Shown here piece after piece: positions 25,855-33,982 of a stretch of DNA of 64,000 bases. The translations under genes were made by a program, and so were the position numbers. This stretch comes from DATHCB01 sp035319765. Lineage in GTDB: Archaea; Thermoproteota; Bathyarchaeia; Bathyarchaeales; SOJC01. The notes below the pieces were generated by a model, which was given only the letters and a program-made list of their open reading frames with translations, was not told the origin of the DNA and ran no database searches. Each line of letters starts with the position of its first letter. Position 1 is the first letter of the stretch. The DNA lies in contig DATHCB010000148.1 of the NCBI GenBank assembly GCA_035319765.1, positions 1 to 64,000 on the forward strand. Direction: 5' to 3'.

Positions 25855-27992
25855 TACCTACCTTGTAGTATGACTGGGTTTCCCCAGTATGCCCAATCGT
25901 GGTAGGCGTTCCCATTAGGTCCTGAATTGTCAGCAAAACATATGGTGACGTTCTGGCCGGCGTACTGATTCAAGTTTATTTCATAGTTGAGCCAATTTCT
26001 ATCCTCAATATTCTCTCGCGGATTAATTAGTTTAGAGAATATCAAATTAGAGCTTTGATTGTCTATTATGAATATTTCAAACTGAACTCCCTCTTCGTTA
26101 CTTGTTTCCCAGACAGAAGGGTCAATCGCTATACTGAATTTGAGTGTCGAATTTTGAGGTATATTAACATTAGAATAGCTGATGTAGGAGTTGGGAATAA
26201 ACGACCCATTACCCGGAAGAGGCTGCTGGAAAATAGACACTTGCGTTTCGTTATTCACTGTTAAAGAAGCAACGTAAGGCATGAATATCGATTCATTTCC
26301 AAAAGTCTGCTCTGTACTTCCTTTTCCCCCGCTTTGTAAATCATATTCCAATGTCGCATTAGAGAATTGTTGAACAAAACTATAGAAAGCCCATTCTCCC
26401 TGTGTGTTATACTTACTAAATATGTTAGCTCCGTCGATGCTTTCAACATATGAATATTTGTTCAAAGTGATATCAACGATGGAGTCATTTACTCCTTGAA
26501 GGCCAGTAAGATTTGGCCAGAAGAGAACAATATAATCAAAGTCGCCGTCATTAACCATATTCACTATTCTTTGGTACTCTTCACTTGGGATATTTTCATT
26601 AACCGGATTTCGCACTGAGACATACTCGCTAGTGAAGTTGTGACCTGACAGCCAATAAATAGTTGCAGCTCCCCAATTTGACCAGACCAGAATTTCATTG
26701 CCTTTTGGCGTGTTAGCATTAAGAAAGTTAGCAACTTTTAGTTGCTGATTGTAATTCGTCATGGCTATATCGCCTGAGGCGGACCAACTAATAAACTCCC
26801 AATTCATATTTGAATCAGGATACTGATAGGCTGACAGAAAGAAGGCAGGTACAAAAGATATTATCAATAGAGCAATGAGTAGAACGCCAGCGATATTTTT
26901 CGTATTTCCCTTTGGAAACGTTGAGATAGAACACACTGCGACACTTGCAAGAATTGAAGCTGGTGCGATCAAGATTGCATAATGATGACTGAAGTTCGGA
27001 GGTATGCTGGCGGCAAGAAAAAGCAGAAGCGTCAAAGTCAAGGCAAAGATGCCAGACTTGGCATAGTATTTCTTTTGATATAGGCATACTATGGCTCCGA
27101 AAATGGCAAAAAGCCATAATGGTAGACCCTCAAAAATTGTCAAAAACTGAATGCCAAAAAGCTGAATGCCAGAGAGCGCATTAGCAGTTGATAAATAAAG
27201 GTTTCCCGGAAGGTAAAAAAGAAAATAATTTCGAATGAACGAAGAGAGGATACCTTGGTTCCAGAAGTAAATAAAGAACACTGCAAAAAGCAAAATTGCG
27301 CCTGCGACCAATGACAACATGTTAATTACCAAGCCTTTAACGAAATGAAGCCTAGTTTCTAAGCTCCTTTTGGAGGGATCACGGGAAAAAATGAGCATAA
27401 TTAGAAGAAAGACGATAATTATGAATTGGCTTTGCATTATGAAGAAAGCAGCCGATGCCATAAATCCAGAAATGAACAATGCAATTCGTCTTTTGCTTTT
27501 TAGAAACTTGTTGCAAAAATAGATAGAAAATATGACGAAAGGTATGGAAGCAGACTCAACCATTACCATTTGAGCTTCGAAAGCGGGTGCATTCATAAAT
27601 ACCCCATAAAACAGGGCTGAAATGAGCCCCACTTTTCTACCGAACCAGTCCTTAACGAAGAGATACAAGACTACAATCGACAACAAAAATAATACATCAT
27701 TCATCAGCCGAATAGGTATTATAGTATTGCCAAAAACAGAGATGGGTATCCTCTCCAAAAATGATAAAAGTAATCCTTTGGTAATGATGATATTAGAAAA
27801 TGGTTTGTACCCTAGATTCCACAACCAAGCGGCGTAAGCGGAATACCCCTCGTCTCCCTCAATCGTGGTTTGAAGCCACAGCAGCCTAAGAATAAAGGAA
27901 AAAACCACTACGCCAATCAAAATTCTGTGTTCTCTGAAAAATAGAAGGATAGAATCTTTGTACCCTTTTCTTTCAACCGTGCATACACTCAT
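25854..27992 (-). CDS. GT-C superfamily membrane glycosyltransferase (PMT/ArnT-like)
   Basis: 712 residues. About eleven membrane helices fill residues 25-410. The first loop has 'TIEGDEGYSAYAAWLW', the acidic D-E motif that binds the lipid-phosphate sugar donor in GT39/GT83-type enzymes. After residue 420 comes an extracytoplasmic part, ending in a jelly-roll-like C-terminal domain (about 560-710, 'YDLQSGGKGSTEQTFGN'...'WGNPVILQGR'). It probably transfers a sugar from dolichyl phosphate outside the cell. It precedes the GT4 gene region on the same strand. Confidence 0.8.
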   Translation of the reverse strand: MSVCTVERKGYKDSILLFFREHRILIGVVVFSFILRLLWLQTTIEGDEGYSAYAAWLWNLGYKPFSNIIITKGLLLSFLERIPISVFGNTIIPIRLMNDVLFLLSIVVLYLFVKDWFGRKVGLISALFYGVFMNAPAFEAQMVMVESASIPFVIFSIYFCNKFLKSKRRIALFISGFMASAAFFIMQSQFIIIVFLLIMLIFSRDPSKRSLETRLHFVKGLVINMLSLVAGAILLFAVFFIYFWNQGILSSFIRNYFLFYLPGNLYLSTANALSGIQLFGIQFLTIFEGLPLWLFAIFGAIVCLYQKKYYAKSGIFALTLTLLLFLAASIPPNFSHHYAILIAPASILASVAVCSISTFPKGNTKNIAGVLLIALLIISFVPAFFLSAYQYPDSNMNWEFISWSASGDIAMTNYNQQLKVANFLNANTPKGNEILVWSNWGAATIYWLSGHNFTSEYVSVRNPVNENIPSEEYQRIVNMVNDGDFDYIVLFWPNLTGLQGVNDSIVDITLNKYSYVESIDGANIFSKYNTQGEWAFYSFVQQFSNATLEYDLQSGGKGSTEQTFGNESIFMPYVASLTVNNETQVSIFQQPLPGNGSFIPNSYISYSNVNIPQNSTLKFSIAIDPSVWETSNEEGVQFEIFIIDNQSSNLIFSKLINPRENIEDRNWLNYEINLNQYAGQNVTICFADNSGPNGNAYHDWAYWGNPVILQGR

Positions 27993-27993
27993 C

Positions 27994-28194
27994 TTATACT
28001 CTTACTCCCAAGAAGTAGATACCTGCGGCAAGCGCGCGCTTTGGGAGTGTGAGACGCCTGTCACTTCCACCGACACGTAGTATCCTTGCCTTCAAACCAA
28101 CTTTTGATAATAACTCTAAAGATGTTGGCTTGAATCTATGGAAACTCCCATAATGAGCTTCGATTTTTATTCCTTTTATCATTCGCCTGTTCAT
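27994..28194 (-). pseudogene. Methyltransferase C-terminal fragment
   Basis: 66 codons; 'HYGSFHRFKPTSLELLSKVGLKARIL' resembles the 'H-x-FTPxSLxxLLxxAGF' end of class I methyltransferases. The frame begins with an ATG overlapping the TGA of the upstream GT4 gene (ATGA), so it could still be translated. The SAM-binding domain is absent. A GC tract (28032-28039) lies inside its last third. Confidence 0.45.
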
Positions 28195-29432
28195 GATCTT
28201 GTTTCCATGCAGAAAGCAACTTCGTATGCTTCTTCCACGACTGAAACCAGTTTGTTCCAGTTAAAGAAATGCCATACCCTCTTTTGTGCATTATTCCCAA
28301 GTTTTCTTCTTAATTCAGTGTCTTCAAGCACTCTTATTACGCTCTGAGCGAACGTTTCGAGATCTTCTGGTTCCACCAATATACCTGATTTTCCATCCTG
28401 AATGTATTCTGCGATCTGTCCGACTTTATCAGCTACAATAGCTTTGCCCAAGCTCATGAGTTCCACAAGTTTTCCAGGACACTTGGCCCTGTTCAAAAGC
28501 GTATCCTTTAACGGGTAAATTGCTACATCGCCAATCGTCAAATATGAGGGCAGTTTGTCGACTCCAATCCATCCCACTAGGACAAGGCATTCTCTTAGTC
28601 CCTTCTCTTCAGCCAGTCGCCGAAACTCGTCATCTGCACGAAGCTCACCTTTGCCTACGACAAAAACAGTCAAATTTCCCAATTTGTCTTTTGCAATCTT
28701 CAATATATTAATAACTTTTCTGACATTGAGCTCAGAAAATTTCGTCCACAACAGGATTACACGTTTGTCTTTCAAGCCATATGCCTCGCTTATAGCTTCG
28801 ACAAGAGACCTGTCACCGGGCGGTTCAAATCGATGAGGCCCGTTTGGCAGATAGAAGACCCTACCCTGAGAAACACCTAAACTCCAGACCAGACTTTGAA
28901 GAGTTTTGCTAGCAGTCGTAATGACGTTGACATGCTTTAGAAGCCAGTCTTGCTGACGTTTCACAAGCTTGTAACGAATTCCGCTTTTTTGCGTTAGGAA
29001 TTCATCATAGAAACCTCCGTACCCAAACCAATCATCAACATCTAGCACTATTGGAATCTTTATTAATTTGAGTCGCTTGCGCGCCGATAGAAGCATAGCG
29101 CAAAGCCCACTAATCCCAACTGGAACAAATACATGTATCAGGTCAGGGTTAAGTTCAAGCGCTTTCTTAACGACACTGTTTGCGATCGACACATGCTTTA
29201 CCAGAGGCGATCTTCTGATATTAAATCCCTTAGGAATATGGACATTGTAAATCTTGACGCCTCTCAAACTATATTCTTTACCGGACTCAGATATGTTATC
29301 ATACGGAGGCAAGACTATACTAACCGAATGACCTCTTGAAAGCAACGCTTCTGCCAACGGCACCATTCTCACTGGTACCGTGCCGTTTGGATAGATAGCG
29401 TAAGGTCCAACCATGACAACTTTTCTTGCCAA
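28191..29432 (-). CDS. Glycosyltransferase family 4 (GT-B)
   Basis: 413 residues with two Rossmann-like domains. The N-terminal 'MVGPYAIYPNGTVPVRMVPL' is an acceptor-side loop. The C-terminal donor site has 'VILLWTKFSELNVRKVINIL', 'YLTIGDVAIYPL' and 'PGKLVELMSLGKAIVADKVG' with the E-x7-E-like motif of GT4 enzymes, then 'YIQDGKSGILVEPEDLETFA'. A retaining sugar transferase for surface glycan assembly at the cytoplasmic membrane face. Confidence 0.9.
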   Translation of the reverse strand: MARKVVMVGPYAIYPNGTVPVRMVPLAEALLSRGHSVSIVLPPYDNISESGKEYSLRGVKIYNVHIPKGFNIRRSPLVKHVSIANSVVKKALELNPDLIHVFVPVGISGLCAMLLSARKRLKLIKIPIVLDVDDWFGYGGFYDEFLTQKSGIRYKLVKRQQDWLLKHVNVITTASKTLQSLVWSLGVSQGRVFYLPNGPHRFEPPGDRSLVEAISEAYGLKDKRVILLWTKFSELNVRKVINILKIAKDKLGNLTVFVVGKGELRADDEFRRLAEEKGLRECLVLVGWIGVDKLPSYLTIGDVAIYPLKDTLLNRAKCPGKLVELMSLGKAIVADKVGQIAEYIQDGKSGILVEPEDLETFAQSVIRVLEDTELRRKLGNNAQKRVWHFFNWNKLVSVVEEAYEVAFCMETRS

Positions 29433-29620
29433 TGTCTAGCACCATATGAAACAAGCATATTCCTATGTGATCGCTTGTATAAAATCATGACCGCAACAGT
29501 ATTTCTTCGGCTTGCAACTGGCGAGCACTATTCATCAATGCAGTTTATTGGCAGATGAGGCTGCCATAATGGCCAATACGGCAACGCATAATCCAGAAGC
29601 GCGCGCACACTTTGGATTTA

Positions 29621-30739
29621 TCATCGTGGGCTAGTTCTAAAGTATCTTATGTCCTTAATCGGTTCGGCATTTAGGACAAGTTTGATATAAAGATTGTTGA
29701 TTGAAAGAAACAATTTGATCAATTTCTCATAGCGTTTGGCTTCTTCATAAATCACCAAAGACTGACTAAACTTGTTTAAGATCTCTTTGTCTTTCTTTTT
29801 TGCCGCCCCAACTCTTCTTCCAGAATAGACCCGCAGGTCAAAAAGGAAGTCTTTAACACCTCTCAGAACTGATGGCACTGCGTGGCTCTTTTTGTGGAAT
29901 GAAAGCAGGTAGAGTGCTTGAGCGAATTGAGTTTCAATCATGATTGGAAACAATCGAATAAAAGTCGGCAAGTCAAAAATCTCAAAGATCATTGCCAACG
30001 TGTTCTTCGTGTATAAGTACAGGTTGTGCTCATTCAGTCCGCCGAGCATTGGGCTCCTAGCATGATAAACTGAACAGTTTGGATCATATAGGACTCTGTA
30101 CCCATATTTCCAACATCTGAGGCCAAAGTCAACGTCCTCCATCAATATGAAGAAATCTGGGTTGAGAAGGAAACCAAAAATATCCATTATCTTCTTTCTA
30201 GTCAAGAATATCGCGCCTGAAGGATGCGTTACTTCAGCAAGATCCGAATACTGGCCGATATCGATCTCGCTTTCGCCCCTATCCCATCCTTGGCCTAAAA
30301 TGTTGATCGTTCCGCCGCATCCGTCTAGAACCTCATTCATTAGAAGAGATATCTTTCTAGGGCATACAGCACCGACACTTTCGTCTCGTTCCAGAATGCC
30401 CGCAAGGTCTCTTAGCCAGTTGGGACTAACGATGACATCATTGTTTAGGACGGCTATATACTCTCCTTTACAGCATTCTGCGCCTATGTTGACGGCTTTT
30501 GGATAGCCGACATTTTTTCCAAGTTTAACTATTCTAACTCCAGCGAATGTTTTCTCTATCGATTCAAGATCGTCGCCTGAGGCGTTGTCGACAACGATTA
30601 CTTCAAACTTTGAGCACGGGTATAGTGTTGCAGTTATCGATTGTATGCATCTGGAGAGCCAGCCCTTGTTGCCGTTGACGATGATTATGCTCACGTAACG
30701 AGGCGGGCTGTTATTATAATCAGTTGTCAATATTCTCAT
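29621..30739 (-). CDS. Glycosyltransferase family 2 (GT-A)
   Basis: 372 residues. The N-terminal GT-A domain has an intact nucleotide-binding start 'VSIIIVNGNKGWLSRCIQSI' and 'VIVVDNASGDD'. The DxD equivalent is 'AVLNNDVIVSPNWL', followed by 'FFILMEDVDFGLRCWKYGYR' (ED/W motif). This is the rhamnosyl/mannosyltransferase-like subgroup with a C-terminal helical region. The stop is followed 15 bases on by a GC tract (29599-29606). Confidence 0.9.
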   Translation of the reverse strand: MRILTTDYNNSPPRYVSIIIVNGNKGWLSRCIQSITATLYPCSKFEVIVVDNASGDDLESIEKTFAGVRIVKLGKNVGYPKAVNIGAECCKGEYIAVLNNDVIVSPNWLRDLAGILERDESVGAVCPRKISLLMNEVLDGCGGTINILGQGWDRGESEIDIGQYSDLAEVTHPSGAIFLTRKKIMDIFGFLLNPDFFILMEDVDFGLRCWKYGYRVLYDPNCSVYHARSPMLGGLNEHNLYLYTKNTLAMIFEIFDLPTFIRLFPIMIETQFAQALYLLSFHKKSHAVPSVLRGVKDFLFDLRVYSGRRVGAAKKKDKEILNKFSQSLVIYEEAKRYEKLIKLFLSINNLYIKLVLNAEPIKDIRYFRTSPR

Positions 30740-30954
30740 CGAGAATGAACTTCCGACGATATATTAGCGTTTCGCGGAAAATTAGACGTGCTCCAATTAG
30801 AAAATCGGCAACTCTCTCTATTTCTGCAGATTGTTCGGCGTTAAGAGCAAAATCCGCTCAACTTCAAAAATCGGTCAGATTGCCCATATGAAGGGTTTGA
30901 AGCAGAGACCGCCAATGATTATTTTTTTAGGGATGCCCTTTCTGTAATGTAATC

Positions 30955-31083
30955 ATGACAGTTAGACCGTGGGTTACTCAGGCGTGCGAATCGCAACTTT
31001 CTGGCGTCAACGGAATCGCCGCGCACATAGATGCAAACAGTGATAAGCTCAATGCTACTAATGGATTTGACGGAATTCTCTAA
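30955..31083 (+). CDS. Possible small ORF in a 480-base gap
   Basis: 42 codons starting at ATG ('MTVRPWVTQACESQLSGV...', ending 'NGFDGIL'). It is coding-like in composition but no family is recognised; it may be a remnant. The rest of 30740-31221 shows nothing else I can support. Confidence 0.25.
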   Translation: MTVRPWVTQACESQLSGVNGIAAHIDANSDKLNATNGFDGIL

Positions 31084-31221
31084 AGACTTTATTTGTCAAG
31101 AGTCATCTCATTAGTGGATCAGACGAGTCCAGCAGGATGTCTTGATTGATCTGAAGAAAAGGCAAATATCGAGCCGACCTCAGATATACCGAAAAGTGAC
31201 TTAATTCAGAAGAAAAAGCGG

Positions 31222-31578
31222 TTGGTGTCGAAAACGAAATTTGAAAAAGTTCAAGAGGACAAGAGAGGCTCGATTCACAGGTTCTTGTTCAAAGGCAAAG
31301 AATTCATAATATTATTTACCAAAAAAGGGTATCTAAGAGGAGGGGATTATCATAAGAGCAAACAACACGATGTCATATTAGTGGGCGAAATGGAGTTTCA
31401 ATACAGAGAAAATGGCAAAGAGTATAGCAAAACATTAAAGGCTGGGGAGGTGACCTGTTTTGAACCGGATGTTCCTCATTTGTTTTGCGCAAGAGAGGAT
31501 ACCCTGATCTTGGAATGGCTGGATGGAGAGTTTGAAAAGTCATATTACCCACCGTATAGAAAATTGGTGGAAAAATGA
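31222..31578 (+). CDS. Cupin-fold protein
   Basis: 118 residues (TTG start; GTG at 31225 also possible). A single small beta-barrel with 'GGDYHKSKQHDVILVGEMEF', 'TLKAGEVTCFEPDVPHLFCA' and 'DTLILEWLDG' matches the cupin two-motif pattern with metal-binding His/Glu positions. Its TGA overlaps the ATG of the dehydratase gene that follows. It is therefore probably a sugar-nucleotide isomerase or epimerase-like partner in the same pathway. Confidence 0.75.
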   Translation: MVSKTKFEKVQEDKRGSIHRFLFKGKEFIILFTKKGYLRGGDYHKSKQHDVILVGEMEFQYRENGKEYSKTLKAGEVTCFEPDVPHLFCAREDTLILEWLDGEFEKSYYPPYRKLVEK

Positions 31579-32537
31579 GAAGAATTCTGGTAACTGGCGG
31601 CTCGGGTTTTATTGGATCAAATTTTGTCGATTATGTGATGGAAAAAACAGACTGGCATATCACAAACCTTAGCCGCCAAACGTATGCAATGAACCCTAGA
31701 GTTCTAGAACATCTAGAAAAGAGTGAAAGATACAGGTTTGTAGCCGGGGACGTCAACGATGCTATCCTCCTAGTTAACCTCTTAAAAGAGGTGGATTCGG
31801 TGGTTCATTTTGCCGCTGAAACCCATGTGGACAGAAGCTTCATTTACCCTAGGGACTTCTTAACATCGAATCTTATGGGAACGTTCATGGTTCTTGAAGC
31901 TTTGAGGTACAGTCAGAATAAGCCAAAGTTAATATACATGTCTACAGACGAAGTTTTCGGCGATGTCTCTGAAGGATACTCTGTCGAGAATAATCGTATC
32001 CAACCAAGAAATCCTTATTCCGCAAGTAAAGCCTCAGCAGAAATGTATTGCAACGCTTATTTCTACAGCTTCAAAGTTCCTGCAATTGTCACCAGAAGCA
32101 TGAACAATTTTGGTCCGCGTCAACATCCGGAGAAGCTTGTTGGTAAGATAATAACAAGATGCTTGAGCAACACGCCTTTCACCTTGTTCGAAGGAGGTTC
32201 CGTTAGAGGTTGGATATATGTTAAGGATACCTGCGACGCCATAATGACAATTATAGAAAAAGGCGAACCAGGGGAAATATACCACATTCCACCAGATGCT
32301 TACCTAACTGTTCCAGAAGTTGCAGAGACCATTTTGAAGCTAACCGATAAACAACATCTCTTTCAAGGTTACAAGGGGGCAAGGATCAAAGACGATGAGA
32401 GGTACGCACTAGATGGAACCAAGATGACATACGATCTGAAGTGGAGACCAAGAACCTCCTTCGTCGACGGAATTAAACAGACTATTGATTGGTTCCGCCA
32501 GAATGAATGGTTCTGGAAAGGAATATACGCCCCATAA
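31575..32537 (+). CDS. dTDP-glucose 4,6-dehydratase-like SDR
   Basis: 320-residue extended SDR: 'RRILVTGGSGFIGSNFVDYV', 'VVHFAAETHVDRSF' (typical RmlB), 'YMSTDEVFGD' (T-D-E catalytic triad), 'NPYSASKASAEM' (Y-x3-K) and 'RSMNNFGPRQHPEKLVGKII'. The TDE motif indicates a dehydratase rather than an epimerase. ATGA overlap with the cupin gene means coupled translation. It would supply a 4-keto-6-deoxy sugar for surface glycans. Confidence 0.9.
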   Translation: MRRILVTGGSGFIGSNFVDYVMEKTDWHITNLSRQTYAMNPRVLEHLEKSERYRFVAGDVNDAILLVNLLKEVDSVVHFAAETHVDRSFIYPRDFLTSNLMGTFMVLEALRYSQNKPKLIYMSTDEVFGDVSEGYSVENNRIQPRNPYSASKASAEMYCNAYFYSFKVPAIVTRSMNNFGPRQHPEKLVGKIITRCLSNTPFTLFEGGSVRGWIYVKDTCDAIMTIIEKGEPGEIYHIPPDAYLTVPEVAETILKLTDKQHLFQGYKGARIKDDERYALDGTKMTYDLKWRPRTSFVDGIKQTIDWFRQNEWFWKGIYAP

Positions 32538-32741
32538 ATGGGCCTTGAGTGTCTGAGATGCTGCTCAAATACCGGAAGAAATTGCTTTGAGAACTGTTTC
32601 AAAGGGCCATCCAATGGCGCCCGTGCCAAAAAATCTGGAGTGAATCAGGCTGGAATAGGTTAGTGTAGGAAGTGGAAAGAGCCTACGGACAAGCCCAAAG
32701 ATGTCACTGATCAAGCGCGCTCTCGGCTATTCCTCCAGAGC

Positions 32742-33851
32742 ATGGAGCATCAACAAAGGCAACCTTCGGTGTGTGTCATAATACTTCAACGCGCCCGCGC
32801 GCTTCACTATCAAGGATTGGATATTCTCAGCAAATGTTTAGAATCAGTTTTCGCCACGGGCTATCAGAATTACAAGGTAGTGTTGATGGATAATGGCTCA
32901 AGGGACGGTCTGCCTGAGTATGTCAAGTCTTACGGAGACAAAATTAAGGTCATAAGAAGCGACGTTAACTTAGGCTTCGTTGCACGCAATAACCTCGCGT
33001 TGAGGCACATAGTAGCTGATTATATTGTGCTATTGAATGATGACGTAATCGTAGACTCGAATTGGCTGGTCGAATTAGTTGATGAAGCGGAGAAGGACCA
33101 TACGGTAGGAGCTTGTCAACCCAAGTTGAGATCATTGCGAGATCCAAAGTACTTTGAATACAATGGAGCGTGCGGGGGTATGCTTGACATCTATGGTGTT
33201 CCCTTGACTCGTGGCAGAATATTCGACTTAAGCGAAGAAGACCAGGGACAATATGACAAGACTGCCGAGGTGTTCTGGGCAAGTGGGGCTGCGCTCTTTC
33301 TGAGAGGCAATATACTAAGTGAAATAGGGCTTTTGGATGAGATGTTCCACGCCCACATGGAGGAAATAGACCTTTGCTGGAGAATGAGGTTAGCGGGGTA
33401 TCGAGTTTTAAGCGTCCCAAAATCTGTAGTTTATCATCTCGGCGGAGGAACACCACTGCCCGATAAATTTTTTCTCAAACAAAGGAACAACCTGATCATG
33501 ATCCTCAAGAATTACGGCAGAGGGAGTCTGCTACGGTTTCTTCCGCTAAGAGTAGTGCAAGATTCCTTCTCTCTCGCGTACTACCTAGTTAAGAAAGAAA
33601 AAGCAAGAGCTACTTCTATGCTTCCAGCTTACCTTTGGATATTGAGAAACCTTCGCCGGATTCTTATCAGCAGGTATAGTGTTCAGGAACGAAGGAAAGT
33701 AAAGGACAAGGAAATAGCAGACGCAATGGTGCGAAAGAGCGTTGCCATTCAGCATTACGTTTTAGGGAGGAAATACTTCAGTCAACTGGGCGGTTTGCCC
33801 CACGGTTTGAGGTATTACTTGGCTGAACCCTCAAAAAAAGGTCGCATGTGA
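32742..33851 (+). CDS. Glycosyltransferase family 2 with a GC-rich insertion in its first motif
   Basis: 369-residue GT-A enzyme: 'VVLMDNGSRDGLPEYVKSYG', 'YIVLLNDDVIVDSNWLVELV' (DxD), 'GAALFLRGNILSEIGLLDEM' and 'AHMEEIDLCWRMRLAGYRVL'. The first strand should read like 'VCVIILNYQGLDIL', but it reads 'VCVIILQRARALHYQGLDIL'. Six extra codons lie within 32787-32806 (CAACGCGCCCGCGCGCTTC), replacing the conserved Asn. The frame is kept. The enzyme may be impaired because this loop contacts the nucleotide. Alternative: a genuine variant loop. Confidence 0.85.
   Translation: MEHQQRQPSVCVIILQRARALHYQGLDILSKCLESVFATGYQNYKVVLMDNGSRDGLPEYVKSYGDKIKVIRSDVNLGFVARNNLALRHIVADYIVLLNDDVIVDSNWLVELVDEAEKDHTVGACQPKLRSLRDPKYFEYNGACGGMLDIYGVPLTRGRIFDLSEEDQGQYDKTAEVFWASGAALFLRGNILSEIGLLDEMFHAHMEEIDLCWRMRLAGYRVLSVPKSVVYHLGGGTPLPDKFFLKQRNNLIMILKNYGRGSLLRFLPLRVVQDSFSLAYYLVKKEKARATSMLPAYLWILRNLRRILISRYSVQERRKVKDKEIADAMVRKSVAIQHYVLGRKYFSQLGGLPHGLRYYLAEPSKKGRM
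32787..32806. repeat. GC-rich in-frame insertion inside a glycosyltransferase gene
   Basis: Removing 18 bases in this interval restores the family consensus I-L-N-Y-x-G. The inserted sequence is of the same GC type as the tracts found between genes here. Confidence 0.55.
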
Positions 33852-33920
33852 CTGCATAAGCAAAGAGGCGCTCTGTAAAGGCTCTTATAGAAAATAGTTC
33901 TATAGAAGCGATACCGTTAC

Positions 33921-33929
33921 TTATATAAG
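33921..33929 (+). promoter_or_regulatory. TATA box for the secreted protein gene
   Basis: TTATATAAG lies about 55 bases before the ATG at 33983. The transcript would carry a short leader with a purine-rich GATAGGAG ribosome binding site (33968-33975) about 8 bases before the start. Confidence 0.65.
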
Positions 33930-33982
33930 AGTCCATGAGGAAGAACATTACGGAAATAAAATAAGAGATAGGAGAAATTCGA

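Noticed and set aside
28815..28845. GGTTCAAATC as a tRNA T-arm
   Set aside because: It lies in the coding sequence of the GT4 gene and no cloverleaf can be drawn around it.
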